From positions 248,001-312,000 of the forward strand of contig JAYFOQ010000002.1 in assembly GCA_034932485.1 (NCBI GenBank): a stretch of 64,000 nucleotides of DNA, given 5' to 3'. Source of the stretch: Gordonibacter sp034932485 (lineage in GTDB: Bacteria; Actinomycetota; Coriobacteriia; Coriobacteriales; Eggerthellaceae). The notes beneath the pieces were generated by a model, which worked only from the letters and a program-made list of their open reading frames with translations, did no database searches and was not told the DNA's origin. Positions 6,993 through 15,159 of this stretch are shown one piece after another. Within the stretch, counting starts at the first letter, position 1, and every line of letters begins with the position of its first letter. The position numbers and the translations under genes were made by a program.

Positions 6993-8774
6993 CTACTTGG
7001 CATCGTCTTTCTGTTGTAGCAACACGAGCACATGAGCGCTTGAGGCTTCGAGTTTGTCCTTTGCGGCGACAAGAGCTTCCAACTCGGCCTCTCCTAGGTT
7101 TTCAGGCTTTTTACCCATGAGTTTGCGTAGCTCGGCAGCATCAGATTTGACCTGCTTCTTTTCTTCTTTATCCAACTGCTTACCCACTGCACCAAGAGCA
7201 CGGTCAACTTGGTTAAGAAGACTTTGTGCCTCTTCGCGCGCATGTAAGCCACCCCGACGCGTCTCATCCTGAGAAGCATAGAGTTCGGCATCGCGAATAG
7301 CACGGTCTATCTCATCATCAGACATACGCTCTGAATCGGTAATAGTCACCGACTGCTCTTTACCTGAATCTAAATCCTTCGCCGACACCTTCAGAATGCC
7401 ATTCGCGTCGATATCGAAGGTCACTTCAATCTGAGGCACACCGGCGGGAGCACGCTTAATGCCCTTGAGATGAAACGTACCGATAGTTTTGTTATCTTTC
7501 GCCATAGGGCGCTCGCCTTGCAATACGCGCACTTCTACGCTGGTCTGAAATGCTGCCGCGGTGGAAAAAACCTGCGAATAGTGCACCGGTAAAGTGGTAT
7601 TCCGTTCTACCAAACGCGTAGCTACGCCACCAACCGTCTCGATAGACAAGCTCAAAGGGGTCACATCCAACAGCAGAATACCGCCGGCCAGCACAAGACC
7701 CGTCGAAGCACCGGAAAGAGTATCGCCTTGGATGGCCGCTCCAAGCGCCACACACTCATCAGGGTTAATGGATGAAGAAGGCTCTTTACCCGTAAGAGCA
7801 CGCACTTTTTCCTGCACTGCAGGAATGCGCGTTGAACCACCCACCAGCAGTACGCTACCCAGTTCCGATGCCGCAATGCCGGCATCGTTAAGCGCGCTCA
7901 CTACCGGCGTTGCCGTACGCTCCACCAAGTCGCGCGTCATGTCGTTGAACGCAGCGCGAGAAAGCGTGGTCTCGAAGTGAAGAGGGCCGCTTGCGTTTTG
8001 CGCGATGAAGGGCAGATTAATCTGCGTAGTTTCAAGCGAAGAGAGCTCCATTTTCGCTCGACACGCTGCCTCTCGCACCCGCTGTAACGCTGCTTGGTCA
8101 CGACTTAAATCTACACCATGCTCGCGTTTGAATATATCAAGCAGGTAGCCAACAACCCTTTCATCAAAGTCGTCGCCACCGAGGTGATTATCTCCCGCGG
8201 TAGCCAAAACCTCGATAACACCGTCGCCTATCTCGATAATTGACACGTCAAACGTACCACCGCCCAAGTCATACACCATAACCTTCTGCGGCGCACCATT
8301 GTCAAGACCGTAAGCTAGCGCAGCGCTCGTAGGCTCATTGATAATACGCAGTACATCGAGGCCCGCAATTTTGCCAGCATCTTTGGTAGCCTGGCGCTGC
8401 ATATCGTTAAAGTAAGCTGGTACGGTAATAACCGCCTGCGTGACATCTTGACCAAGGAAAGCCTCTGCATCTCGCCGAAGCTTACGCAAAATCATGGCGG
8501 AAATCTCCTGGGGCACGAAGTTCTTACCATCGATACCCACACGCCAATCGCTTCCCATATGCCGCTTTACCGAACCGATAGTGCGCTCGGCGTTTACCGC
8601 AGCTTGGCGACAGGCCACATCTCCCACAAGTCGTTCGCCATCTTTCGAGAACGCCACCACGCTGGGCGTAGTTCGTCCACCTTCCGCATTCGGAACAATA
8701 ACGGGCTTACCACCCTCTACCGTGGCCGCACAGCTATTCGTAGTTCCCAGATCTATACCGATCGTTGCCGTCAT
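6993..8774 (-). CDS. dnaK: Hsp70 chaperone (DnaK family)
   Basis: An Hsp70 of 593 residues. The nucleotide-binding domain starts TIGIDLGTTNSC, includes AVITVPAYFNDMQRQATKDA, the phosphate loop VYDLGGGTFDVSI and VLLVGGSTRIPAVQ. The substrate domain has LLDVTPLSLSIETVGG, and a shortened helical lid follows. DnaK is usually about 610-640 residues with an acidic EEVD-like tail; this one ends QQKDDAK. It lies downstream of a J-domain protein, a DUF5685 protein and a MarR regulator rather than in a grpE-dnaJ operon, so it may be a second, specialised Hsp70, or the only one with an unusual setting. Confidence 0.93.
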   Translation of the reverse strand: MTATIGIDLGTTNSCAATVEGGKPVIVPNAEGGRTTPSVVAFSKDGERLVGDVACRQAAVNAERTIGSVKRHMGSDWRVGIDGKNFVPQEISAMILRKLRRDAEAFLGQDVTQAVITVPAYFNDMQRQATKDAGKIAGLDVLRIINEPTSAALAYGLDNGAPQKVMVYDLGGGTFDVSIIEIGDGVIEVLATAGDNHLGGDDFDERVVGYLLDIFKREHGVDLSRDQAALQRVREAACRAKMELSSLETTQINLPFIAQNASGPLHFETTLSRAAFNDMTRDLVERTATPVVSALNDAGIAASELGSVLLVGGSTRIPAVQEKVRALTGKEPSSSINPDECVALGAAIQGDTLSGASTGLVLAGGILLLDVTPLSLSIETVGGVATRLVERNTTLPVHYSQVFSTAAAFQTSVEVRVLQGERPMAKDNKTIGTFHLKGIKRAPAGVPQIEVTFDIDANGILKVSAKDLDSGKEQSVTITDSERMSDDEIDRAIRDAELYASQDETRRGGLHAREEAQSLLNQVDRALGAVGKQLDKEEKKQVKSDAAELRKLMGKKPENLGEAELEALVAAKDKLEASSAHVLVLLQQKDDAK

Positions 8775-8884
8775 ATAGTGATCCTTTCACGTAATTAACT
8801 ATCTTAATTCCGATGCATGTTTTGCACGCTGTTTCTCAAATTCACCGTACTGAGACGCTCCGTCAATAAGAAAACCAACAGAAC

Positions 8885-9748
8885 CTAAAAGCCCATAGGA
8901 ACAAACATGCGACAAATCATCTGCGCGACACACAACCCACAACAGATAGTGCCTGGATCCATAAAGCTTACGGAGAATCCGCGCTCTTGGCTTTCTTGCT
9001 GATAATCCACTCCCGCTTGCTGGAACTTCCGCTGCGCTCGCTGGTAATCGAGATTTCCCGGCTCCATCTGCACGGCGCGACGAATCTGCTCGAGCGCCAT
9101 GAGGGTATTGCCTGCCCCTTCGTTGGCAATTGCACTCAAATAATACCAGCGTGCGTTGCGGCCGTCACTCGTTACTGTATTGAGCGTATCTACAGCCTGC
9201 TGGCTGCGATTCGCGTTGATGTCCTCTATAGCACTGCGTACCTGAGCACTATCTCCAGCGGCTGCTTCGGGGTGAATAGGAGCCGATGAAGCACCACCAA
9301 ACCCTCCGAACCCGAATAGATCGTCGAAGCCGAAACCACCCGTCCAACCACCGGCGCCATCATTACCGTAGGGGCTACCCTGCCCCCCACCGTACCCATA
9401 GGGGTTACCCTGGCCGCCGCCGTAGCCCGAGCCACCCTGCGGGCCACGCGCATCGCCCGCGTACCCAGCGCCGCCCGCGCCCGCAGGGCCATAGCCACCA
9501 TAGCTCGAACCAGCGCCCGATCCGGCAGCGCCTGCTGCACTCGCGCGTCGATCACGCGCCGTATATTTATCGGGATTTACTAGACGATCGTAAGCCTCAT
9601 TGACCGCATTCATCCGCTCGGCGGCAGCCGGATCATTTGGATTTAGATCGGGATGGTTCTCGCGAGCTTTCTTGCGATAGGCCTTCTTCACGTCGTCGAG
9701 CGACGCGTCCCTGCTTACTCCCAACACGTCGTAGGGATTATCAACCAT
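8885..9748 (-). CDS. J-domain protein with glycine-rich linker, TPR-like segment and Cys-rich tail
   Basis: A 287-residue Hsp70 partner. Residues 5-60 are a J domain with the Hsp70-stimulating HPD at 32-34. A Gly/Tyr-rich linker (about 70-155) is followed by a tetratricopeptide-like helical segment (about 165-245) and a tail GTICCGLCVAQMICRMF with four cysteines. It lacks the DnaJ zinc fingers and C-terminal domains. The ATG at 9748 is chosen because GAGG lies nine bases before it; it overlaps the end of the DUF5685 gene by 8 bases, suggesting coupled translation. The Hsp70 gene follows after 110 bases. Confidence 0.9.
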   Translation of the reverse strand: MVDNPYDVLGVSRDASLDDVKKAYRKKARENHPDLNPNDPAAAERMNAVNEAYDRLVNPDKYTARDRRASAAGAAGSGAGSSYGGYGPAGAGGAGYAGDARGPQGGSGYGGGQGNPYGYGGGQGSPYGNDGAGGWTGGFGFDDLFGFGGFGGASSAPIHPEAAAGDSAQVRSAIEDINANRSQQAVDTLNTVTSDGRNARWYYLSAIANEGAGNTLMALEQIRRAVQMEPGNLDYQRAQRKFQQAGVDYQQESQERGFSVSFMDPGTICCGLCVAQMICRMFVPMGF

Positions 9749-10616
9749 GGAGTGCATCCTCTTTCCCTGCAAGCGCGGCGTCGCTTTCAAGCAATCGCGC
9801 GTCCTTATCTTCCTTTTTATATTGCACGTTATACTTCTGCCATACGCCGGCATACAGTACGCTGCGCATGAGATGAAGATCTTGTTCAAGCGGCAGCTTT
9901 TCAAACGCTTCGCACGCCTCACCTATCATCACCGACAGCGCAACCTCTGCATCGCGCGGCTCAATCCCCATGCTTACCAACGGATTGTAGCTGTTACTTT
10001 TACGATCTTGATCGAAATCACACGCCGCATCCATCAGGTAGATAAAGCGGCCCAAGTGTGCTCCCAATCGGCGCAGTTCGTCGGCCCATCTATCCCGCTC
10101 ATACACAAACAGTTCGCCCATAAGCGCCCCGAAATGATTGGCTGCGGCGTCGGGCGGTGCCCCTGCTGTTTTTTCCAGCTCGCCAATAGCAGCCAATTCG
10201 CGCTCAATCGCCGCACACTGCCGCGGCAATCTCTCACGAATAGCCCGATAAGGCTTCTCCAAAGCCGCCGCCCCCGCACGTGAAGGCACGCTGCGATCGT
10301 CAGCCCAGTTATCAAGACATTTGTGATAGGCCAGCGCCACCGTAAGATCGGCAGCATAGCCTGTATATGAGTTGAGAGAAAAGGTATGGGGCTTGAGCGG
10401 ATGTGCGGCACAGCGTTCTTCACCGCTCTGCTCCGATGGTTCATAGAGCGATTGATAAAGCAGGATAAGAAACGCCATATCGTAGGCGAGTACAGCACGA
10501 CTCGGTTGCCCACAGCGCTCACCGATAGTACGGCAGAGCCCGCAGTACACCTCACGATAGCGCGTCTTTTCTTCCACGCTCAAATCTTCTATGTTGGCAA
10601 CGATATATCCGAACAT
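9741..10616 (-). CDS. DUF5685 family protein
   Basis: A 291-residue protein starting MFGYIVANIEDLSVEEKTRY with the motif YREVYCGLCRTIG, which matches my recollection of the DUF5685 family. No transmembrane segment or signal peptide is apparent; the body is mostly helical with acidic patches such as YLMDAACDFDQDRKSNSYNPL. The start lies 2 bases after the marR stop, and the end overlaps the J-domain gene, so the three genes form one unit. Family function is not established. The tight coupling to a J protein suggests a role as client, adaptor or partner of the chaperone. Confidence 0.8.
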   Translation of the reverse strand: MFGYIVANIEDLSVEEKTRYREVYCGLCRTIGERCGQPSRAVLAYDMAFLILLYQSLYEPSEQSGEERCAAHPLKPHTFSLNSYTGYAADLTVALAYHKCLDNWADDRSVPSRAGAAALEKPYRAIRERLPRQCAAIERELAAIGELEKTAGAPPDAAANHFGALMGELFVYERDRWADELRRLGAHLGRFIYLMDAACDFDQDRKSNSYNPLVSMGIEPRDAEVALSVMIGEACEAFEKLPLEQDLHLMRSVLYAGVWQKYNVQYKKEDKDARLLESDAALAGKEDALHG

Positions 10617-10618
10617 AA

Positions 10619-11068
10619 TTAACGTCCAAACTTCTCAACCAGTTCGCGCATTGCGCGGAATCCTCCAACAATCGCATCGAACGTCTCGCGAGGCTCGGCT
10701 TCAAACATGTCCCCATAAAGCCGCTCGATATCATCGTCAATGCGTCGCAATAGAGCACGACCCGCATCGGTAACCTCCAGTTCGAACGAGCGTCTGTCGA
10801 CATCGCTACGATGTCGTTCCAGTAAGCCCTGATCCTCAAGCTTGCGGCACACCATAGCGAAGTTTGTATGCAAAATTCCGGCCCGCTCACTCAAGCTGCT
10901 TGCGGTTTGCCCCGGTTGCTGAACCAGTTCTAGCAACACGTGCATCTGCTGAACCGTGACACCATGGTCTTTACACACAGGACCAATAGCATCATGTATA
11001 ACTTTCTGGAAAGACCGCGCAGTACGAAACAGTTCACGGCGAAAGTCGAGTGGGCCAAAGCTCACCAT
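10619..11068 (-). CDS. MarR family transcriptional regulator
   Basis: A 149-residue winged-helix regulator: LLELVQQPGQTASSLSERAG and HTNFAMVCRKLEDQGLLERH form the helix-turn-helix, and SDVDRRSFELEVTDAGRALL is the wing typical of MarR. The ATG at 11068 has GAGG seven bases upstream; the frame is open to 11155 without a better site. It heads the unit with the DUF5685 and J-domain genes, stopping 2 bases before the next start, and probably controls that unit in response to an unknown signal. Confidence 0.9.
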   Translation of the reverse strand: MVSFGPLDFRRELFRTARSFQKVIHDAIGPVCKDHGVTVQQMHVLLELVQQPGQTASSLSERAGILHTNFAMVCRKLEDQGLLERHRSDVDRRSFELEVTDAGRALLRRIDDDIERLYGDMFEAEPRETFDAIVGGFRAMRELVEKFGR

Positions 11069-11129
11069 CTGTTCCTCGAAAAGAACACCACGACCCTTGC
11101 TTGTCGTTTTCGTTTCCACCAAGCTACCG

Positions 11130-11546
11130 TTACGACTTCCGCTCGGACTGCGCATGACAGTTGGGGCAGGTTACCCGTATTTTTCCCTTGCCTTTCGGCA
11201 CCGAGAGCACCTTGCCACAACTTTTGCACTTGAAGTAGGCTGTGGTATTGCGATTCTTGAAACGCTTGGAGGCCAAGGAGAATGCTGCTTTCGGCTTGGC
11301 AGCAATGCGCTGATAGGCAGCCTCTTCTTTACCACGCGCAGTCTCATTTTTCGAGAAGCAACGCACGAGCGACAACGCCATGCAAACAAGCGCTGGCCAC
11401 GAAAGCACATCGAGACCAGGAATCACCGATGCGATAATAAGGACAAAGCCTACCCCTATAAGGAAGTTCGACAACCCATCGACACCATGCCGCCCCTGCA
11501 TCCAGCCAGCCATCTTCCACTGTAATTGTTCGAAAAAACCCTTCAT
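11130..11546 (-). CDS. Small membrane protein with C-terminal zinc ribbon
   Basis: About 138 residues. Two hydrophobic segments lie near the N terminus (LSNFLIGVGFVLIIASVIPG and VLSWPALVCMALSLV), followed by a basic stretch and a zinc ribbon FKCKSCGKVL...VTCPNCHAQ (two CxxC pairs). It resembles zinc-ribbon membrane proteins of unknown role common in Coriobacteriia. An upstream GTG (11558) is an alternative start; neither has a strong ribosome site. It precedes marR on the same strand with 61 bases between. Confidence 0.75.
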   Translation of the reverse strand: MKGFFEQLQWKMAGWMQGRHGVDGLSNFLIGVGFVLIIASVIPGLDVLSWPALVCMALSLVRCFSKNETARGKEEAAYQRIAAKPKAAFSLASKRFKNRNTTAYFKCKSCGKVLSVPKGKGKIRVTCPNCHAQSERKS

Positions 11547-11699
11547 GCCTAGCTTCACCCTTACTGTTTTGTTCGATTTAGTCTTAAACTATACGTATAC
11601 GGTAACGGTAATGTCGGCCTGCCGCAATCGCGTCACAAGGCCCACGCGCAACGCCCACAGGCTGCACACACTGCCACCTCAAAACATTGGGGCCCTATA

Positions 11700-11746
11700 A
11701 ACACAAAACTCCCTGTCCACATAAGGCGAACAGGGAGTTTTGTGTT
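11700..11746 (-). terminator. Terminator of aspS
   Basis: AACACAAAACTCCCTGT / ACAGGGAGTTTTGTGTT form a perfect 17-bp stem with a 13-base loop, 13 bases past the aspS stop. Confidence 0.88.
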
Positions 11747-11759
11747 TGATGAGCTAGCG

Positions 11760-13538
11760 CTAGAGTGTGCGCAAGCTTACTTCTTTGAGTTGACGACCCG
11801 ATACAGCGCTGGGAGCACCGGTCATAGGATCGCTTGCGCTGGAGGTCTTCGGGAAGGCGATGACGTCGCGGATGGACGCTTTGCCGCCCAGCAGCATAAC
11901 CAAACGATCTAGGCCCAGTGCAATACCGCCATGCGGCGGTGCACCCAGTTCGAGCGCATGAATGAGGTGACCGAACTTTTCCTCTATTTCATCATCGGTC
12001 AGGCCGCACACGCGCAGGACGCGGCGTTGTTCGTCGGCGTTGTGAATACGGATGGTACCGCCACCAATCTCGAAACCATCCATAACGAGGTCATAGGAAT
12101 AGCTACCGCATGCTAACGGGTCGCTTTCAATCTTGTCTACATCCTCATCGAGCACGTGCGTGAACGGGTGATGCTCAGCGGCGTATTTATCTTCATCCTC
12201 ATCGTACTTAAACATGGGGAAGTTCACCACCCAAAGCAACTCATGTCCCTCACGCGGCACGTTCAATGCCTCAGCCATATGCAGGCGCAGGGCCGAGAGC
12301 ACCGCATTAGCCACGTCAACCTTATCGGCGGCAAACAGCAGCAAGTCGCCCGGCTCCACGTTCATAGCCGTCTTGAGGGCTGCGAACTCTTCTTCGCTAA
12401 AGAACTTAATGATGGGGCTCTTCTCATTACCGTCCGTAGTGAACGCAATCCAAGCCATACCCTTGGCGCCATTGGCAGAAGCGATATCAGCAAGCTTCTC
12501 CACTTCGCCGCGGCTCCAGTCGCCAGCACCCTTGGCATTGATAGCCTTCACCACACCGCCAGACTGGGCTACACTTGAAAACACCTTGAATCCGGTATCC
12601 TTCACGATATCGGTGATGTCTTGAAGCTCCATGCCGAAGCGCGTGTCGGGACGATCGTTGCCGAAGCGTTCCATAGCCTCAGAATACTGCATGCGCTGCA
12701 GCGGGAATGCATGGTCGACGCCAACAGCTTTCAGCGTCTCAGCCATGACGTCTTCCATGAGATTCATTACATCTTCGCCTTGCACAAAGCCCATTTCGAT
12801 GTCTACCTGAGTAAACTCAGGCTGGCGGTCGGCGCGTAAATCCTCATCGCGAAAGCAGCGCGCAATCTGGTAGTAGCGCTCAATGCCACCCACCATGAGC
12901 ATCTGCTTAAACTGCTGGGGGCTTTGCGGCAACGCGTAAAAGCGACCCGGATTCGGACGACTCGGCACGATATAGTCACGCGCACCCTCAGGCGTAGAAT
13001 TCGCCAAGATGGGTGTTTCCACCTCGAGGAAGCCGCGCTCGTTCAATGCTGTACGCATGGACTGGGCGACCTTATGGCGCAGGTGTAGCGCTTCAAACAT
13101 CTCGGGGCGACGAATATCTAAATAGCGCCACTTCATACGCGTGGTCTCGTCGGTCTCGATTCCATCTTCAATGGAAAACGGCGGCGTCACAGAGGTATTA
13201 AGCACCTCAACAGACGTGGCCAACACTTCGATATCACCCGTGGCCATGTTCGGATTTACCGCTTCTGCACCGCGATCGCGCACTTTACCCGCAATCTTGA
13301 GCACATACTCACGACCAAGATGCTCAGTCTTAGCGAAATCGTCAACACTCACGCAATCGGGGTCAACAACCACCTGCGTATAACCTGCGCGGTCGCGCAG
13401 GTCGATAAAAATCAGTCCTCCGTGGTCGCGGTTGTGCCACGCCCATCCCGTCAGCACGACCTCGCGGCCTACATCGCTCTTGCGCAGTTCGCCACAAGTG
13501 GCGGTGTGCATGCAATATTCATTCATGAAGTCCGTCAT
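11760..13538 (-). CDS. aspS: Aspartate--tRNA ligase
   Basis: A bacterial-type AspRS of 592 residues. Residues about 15-105 are the OB-fold anticodon-binding domain (GWAWHNRDHGGLIFIDLRDR). The class II core follows with LPQSPQQFKQMLMVGGIERYYQIARCFRDEDLRADRQPEFTQ-type motif 2, a bacterial insertion domain, and motif 3 GGIALGLDRLVMLL. A GAGGAG site lies upstream of the ATG. It charges tRNA-Asp. hisS and aspS are often neighbours; here a toxin-antitoxin pair and a LuxR fragment separate them. Confidence 0.97.
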   Translation of the reverse strand: MTDFMNEYCMHTATCGELRKSDVGREVVLTGWAWHNRDHGGLIFIDLRDRAGYTQVVVDPDCVSVDDFAKTEHLGREYVLKIAGKVRDRGAEAVNPNMATGDIEVLATSVEVLNTSVTPPFSIEDGIETDETTRMKWRYLDIRRPEMFEALHLRHKVAQSMRTALNERGFLEVETPILANSTPEGARDYIVPSRPNPGRFYALPQSPQQFKQMLMVGGIERYYQIARCFRDEDLRADRQPEFTQVDIEMGFVQGEDVMNLMEDVMAETLKAVGVDHAFPLQRMQYSEAMERFGNDRPDTRFGMELQDITDIVKDTGFKVFSSVAQSGGVVKAINAKGAGDWSRGEVEKLADIASANGAKGMAWIAFTTDGNEKSPIIKFFSEEEFAALKTAMNVEPGDLLLFAADKVDVANAVLSALRLHMAEALNVPREGHELLWVVNFPMFKYDEDEDKYAAEHHPFTHVLDEDVDKIESDPLACGSYSYDLVMDGFEIGGGTIRIHNADEQRRVLRVCGLTDDEIEEKFGHLIHALELGAPPHGGIALGLDRLVMLLGGKASIRDVIAFPKTSSASDPMTGAPSAVSGRQLKEVSLRTL

Positions 13539-13703
13539 GATGTCCTAGCTCCTCGTAATGCTCTTTGCTTCCGTCGCACTCGGACGGCGACTATTGCTCA
13601 AACTTGATCATTGTACTGCATGAAGGGCCTACGATTCGAAATTGGGTGCTTCCTTCATGCAAAATGCGCCCTCATCACTTTTGGAGGTCTCGCATCGAAC
13701 TCA

Positions 13704-14111
13704 CTAAAACACAACCCCCTGCACGCAGTGGACCCCTTCACGATCGCACAGAGCTGCCAGTTTTTTATCAAGCGTGAATAGCGTAGCGTTCATTCGACGA
13801 GTTAAAACAAAGTACAGCATATCGTAAACCGGATGGTCAAGCCTTGTCGCCTCGCGCAGAGCCTCTTGGCAACAATCTTCCACGTCAAAGAACTCATCGA
13901 CGAGTCTCGTTGCTTTCTCTCGGTAGACGTTCGCCTCTTTCTCGCTGCAATACCCAGCTCGAGAGTACTTCCAAAACGTGTTCGCTATTTCTGCATGAAA
14001 TAAATCAGAACTGATAACTCGCTCGCCATCCATCATGAACTGCGCAAACGCCTTACCTCTTGAGGTCTCTCGCACGATATCGATTGCGGCGCTACAATCA
14101 AGGACTATCAT
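13704..14111 (-). CDS. PIN-domain toxin (VapC/FitB-type ribonuclease)
   Basis: A 135-residue PIN nuclease. It starts MIVLDCSAAIDIV with the first metal-binding Asp at 5; HAEIANTFW gives the conserved Glu; and LDHPVYDMLYFVLTRRMNATLFTLDKKL supplies the C-terminal acidic residues. Proteins of this family cut RNA and are neutralised by the antitoxin from the preceding gene. Its start overlaps the antitoxin stop by four bases (ATGA), typical of these pairs. The set of acidic residues appears complete, so the toxin is probably active. Confidence 0.88.
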   Translation of the reverse strand: MIVLDCSAAIDIVRETSRGKAFAQFMMDGERVISSDLFHAEIANTFWKYSRAGYCSEKEANVYREKATRLVDEFFDVEDCCQEALREATRLDHPVYDMLYFVLTRRMNATLFTLDKKLAALCDREGVHCVQGVVF

Positions 14112-14509
14112 GCTTCGCGTCCCCTCCTCGCCGTGCCAGCATCGAGGTGAGGCACTATCACCGTCATAATACTCCGATCCCGCTCCTCATGGCCCTGCCG
14201 AACAAGTTCCGAAGCATCGGGAAAATCATCGGGTACTTCGAACTTCGGCAAAACATGTATCTCCGCGAACAACGCTTTGCGCTGCTCCCTGCGCGCAATT
14301 CGAGCGGCCTCAGTGTCGTAATCGACATAGTGGGAACGACGATCTTGCAAGAAACTCTGCTTCTCCCCTCTCGCAGAATTTTCGCCCTGCAACATCTCCT
14401 CTACCGCGACAATGGTCTGCTGGGCAATGCTACGGTGGTTTCGCTCGGCACAGAGACGAAGCTGCTCGTATATCTCTTCAGGAAAATCTCGCACTTGCAA
14501 AGCAGGCAT
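14108..14509 (-). CDS. FitA/VapB-type ribbon-helix-helix antitoxin
   Basis: A 133-residue antitoxin. Residues 1-40 (MPALQVRDFPEEIYEQLRLC and the following SIAQQTIVAVEEML) form a FitA-like ribbon-helix-helix DNA-binding domain. The rest is a charged, probably flexible toxin-neutralising tail. It is longer than the typical 75-90 residues. GAAGGGAAG precedes the ATG. A palindrome covering the promoter -10 box (14539-14553) is the likely operator for autoregulation. The PIN toxin gene follows with a 4-base overlap. Confidence 0.85.
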   Translation of the reverse strand: MPALQVRDFPEEIYEQLRLCAERNHRSIAQQTIVAVEEMLQGENSARGEKQSFLQDRRSHYVDYDTEAARIARREQRKALFAEIHVLPKFEVPDDFPDASELVRQGHEERDRSIMTVIVPHLDAGTARRGREA

Positions 14510-14538
14510 GGCCGCTTCCCTTCATGGTATTCAATATG

Positions 14539-14553
14539 CATGTATTATACATG
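14539..14553 (-). promoter_or_regulatory. Palindromic operator over the antitoxin promoter
   Basis: CATGTAT-T-ATACATG, a perfect 7-bp inverted repeat. On the minus strand its centre contains TATAAT, a consensus -10 box, 30 bases upstream of the antitoxin start. FitA-type proteins bind such palindromes, so the pair is probably self-repressed. Confidence 0.65.
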
Positions 14554-14693
14554 TAACGTTGCGAATTTGCTTTCACTGGTCGTAATTAGAACATTCAAAC
14601 AAACGAGACGAACTAACCGGGAAGACAACAACCAAGAGAACAGCAGCTGGATCTTTTACAACACCGCCTCATCTCGATGCAAACCGTATCCAC

Positions 14694-14996
14694 CTACGCC
14701 TCATCAACCAACTTCAACAGCTCTTCTCTAGAAGACAGGTGCAGTTTTCGATAAATGCTCTTCACCTGCGTGCGCACCGTGCTCTCAGAAATAACCAGCG
14801 AGTTCGCCACGAACACAATGCCATGCCCACGCCCCAAATACCCAAGTATCTCCGTTTCGCGAGGCGAAAGACCGGCCGCCACCGCTACGCGATCGCAATA
14901 CTCTTGCAATCCATTCCGTTGTGTCCGAGCTACCGATTGCTCCCTATTGCTGTCAGCATAGCGCCCTACTTGCCGGCACACGACAATAGTGGGCAC
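14694..14996 (-). CDS. LuxR-type helix-turn-helix protein, probably a fragment
   Basis: Only 100 residues. The second half is a complete LuxR DNA-binding domain (GLSPRETEILGYLGRGHGIV then VISESTVRTQVKSIYRKL), very like those ending the large membrane LuxR proteins at 25693 and 36471. The first 35 residues have no recognisable domain and begin at a weak GTG; an in-frame stop lies four codons upstream. It is either a remnant of a larger membrane regulator or a stand-alone small regulator. The lack of any sensor half favours decay. Confidence 0.5.
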   Translation of the reverse strand: MPTIVVCRQVGRYADSNREQSVARTQRNGLQEYCDRVAVAAGLSPRETEILGYLGRGHGIVFVANSLVISESTVRTQVKSIYRKLHLSSREELLKLVDEA

Positions 14997-15159
14997 GTTC
15001 CTAGGCTAACCCTCCGTGTGTCCACCCTTGAACAATAAAGGTTCACAGGTGCCGTCACGATAACCATCCGCGCCCTGCTTGGCTACCTCCCCACCGAGCA
15101 GGGCAATCCTCTTTCTTACACCGGATAGCCCGTTCCAAACAAACAAGCGCGAATTACGC

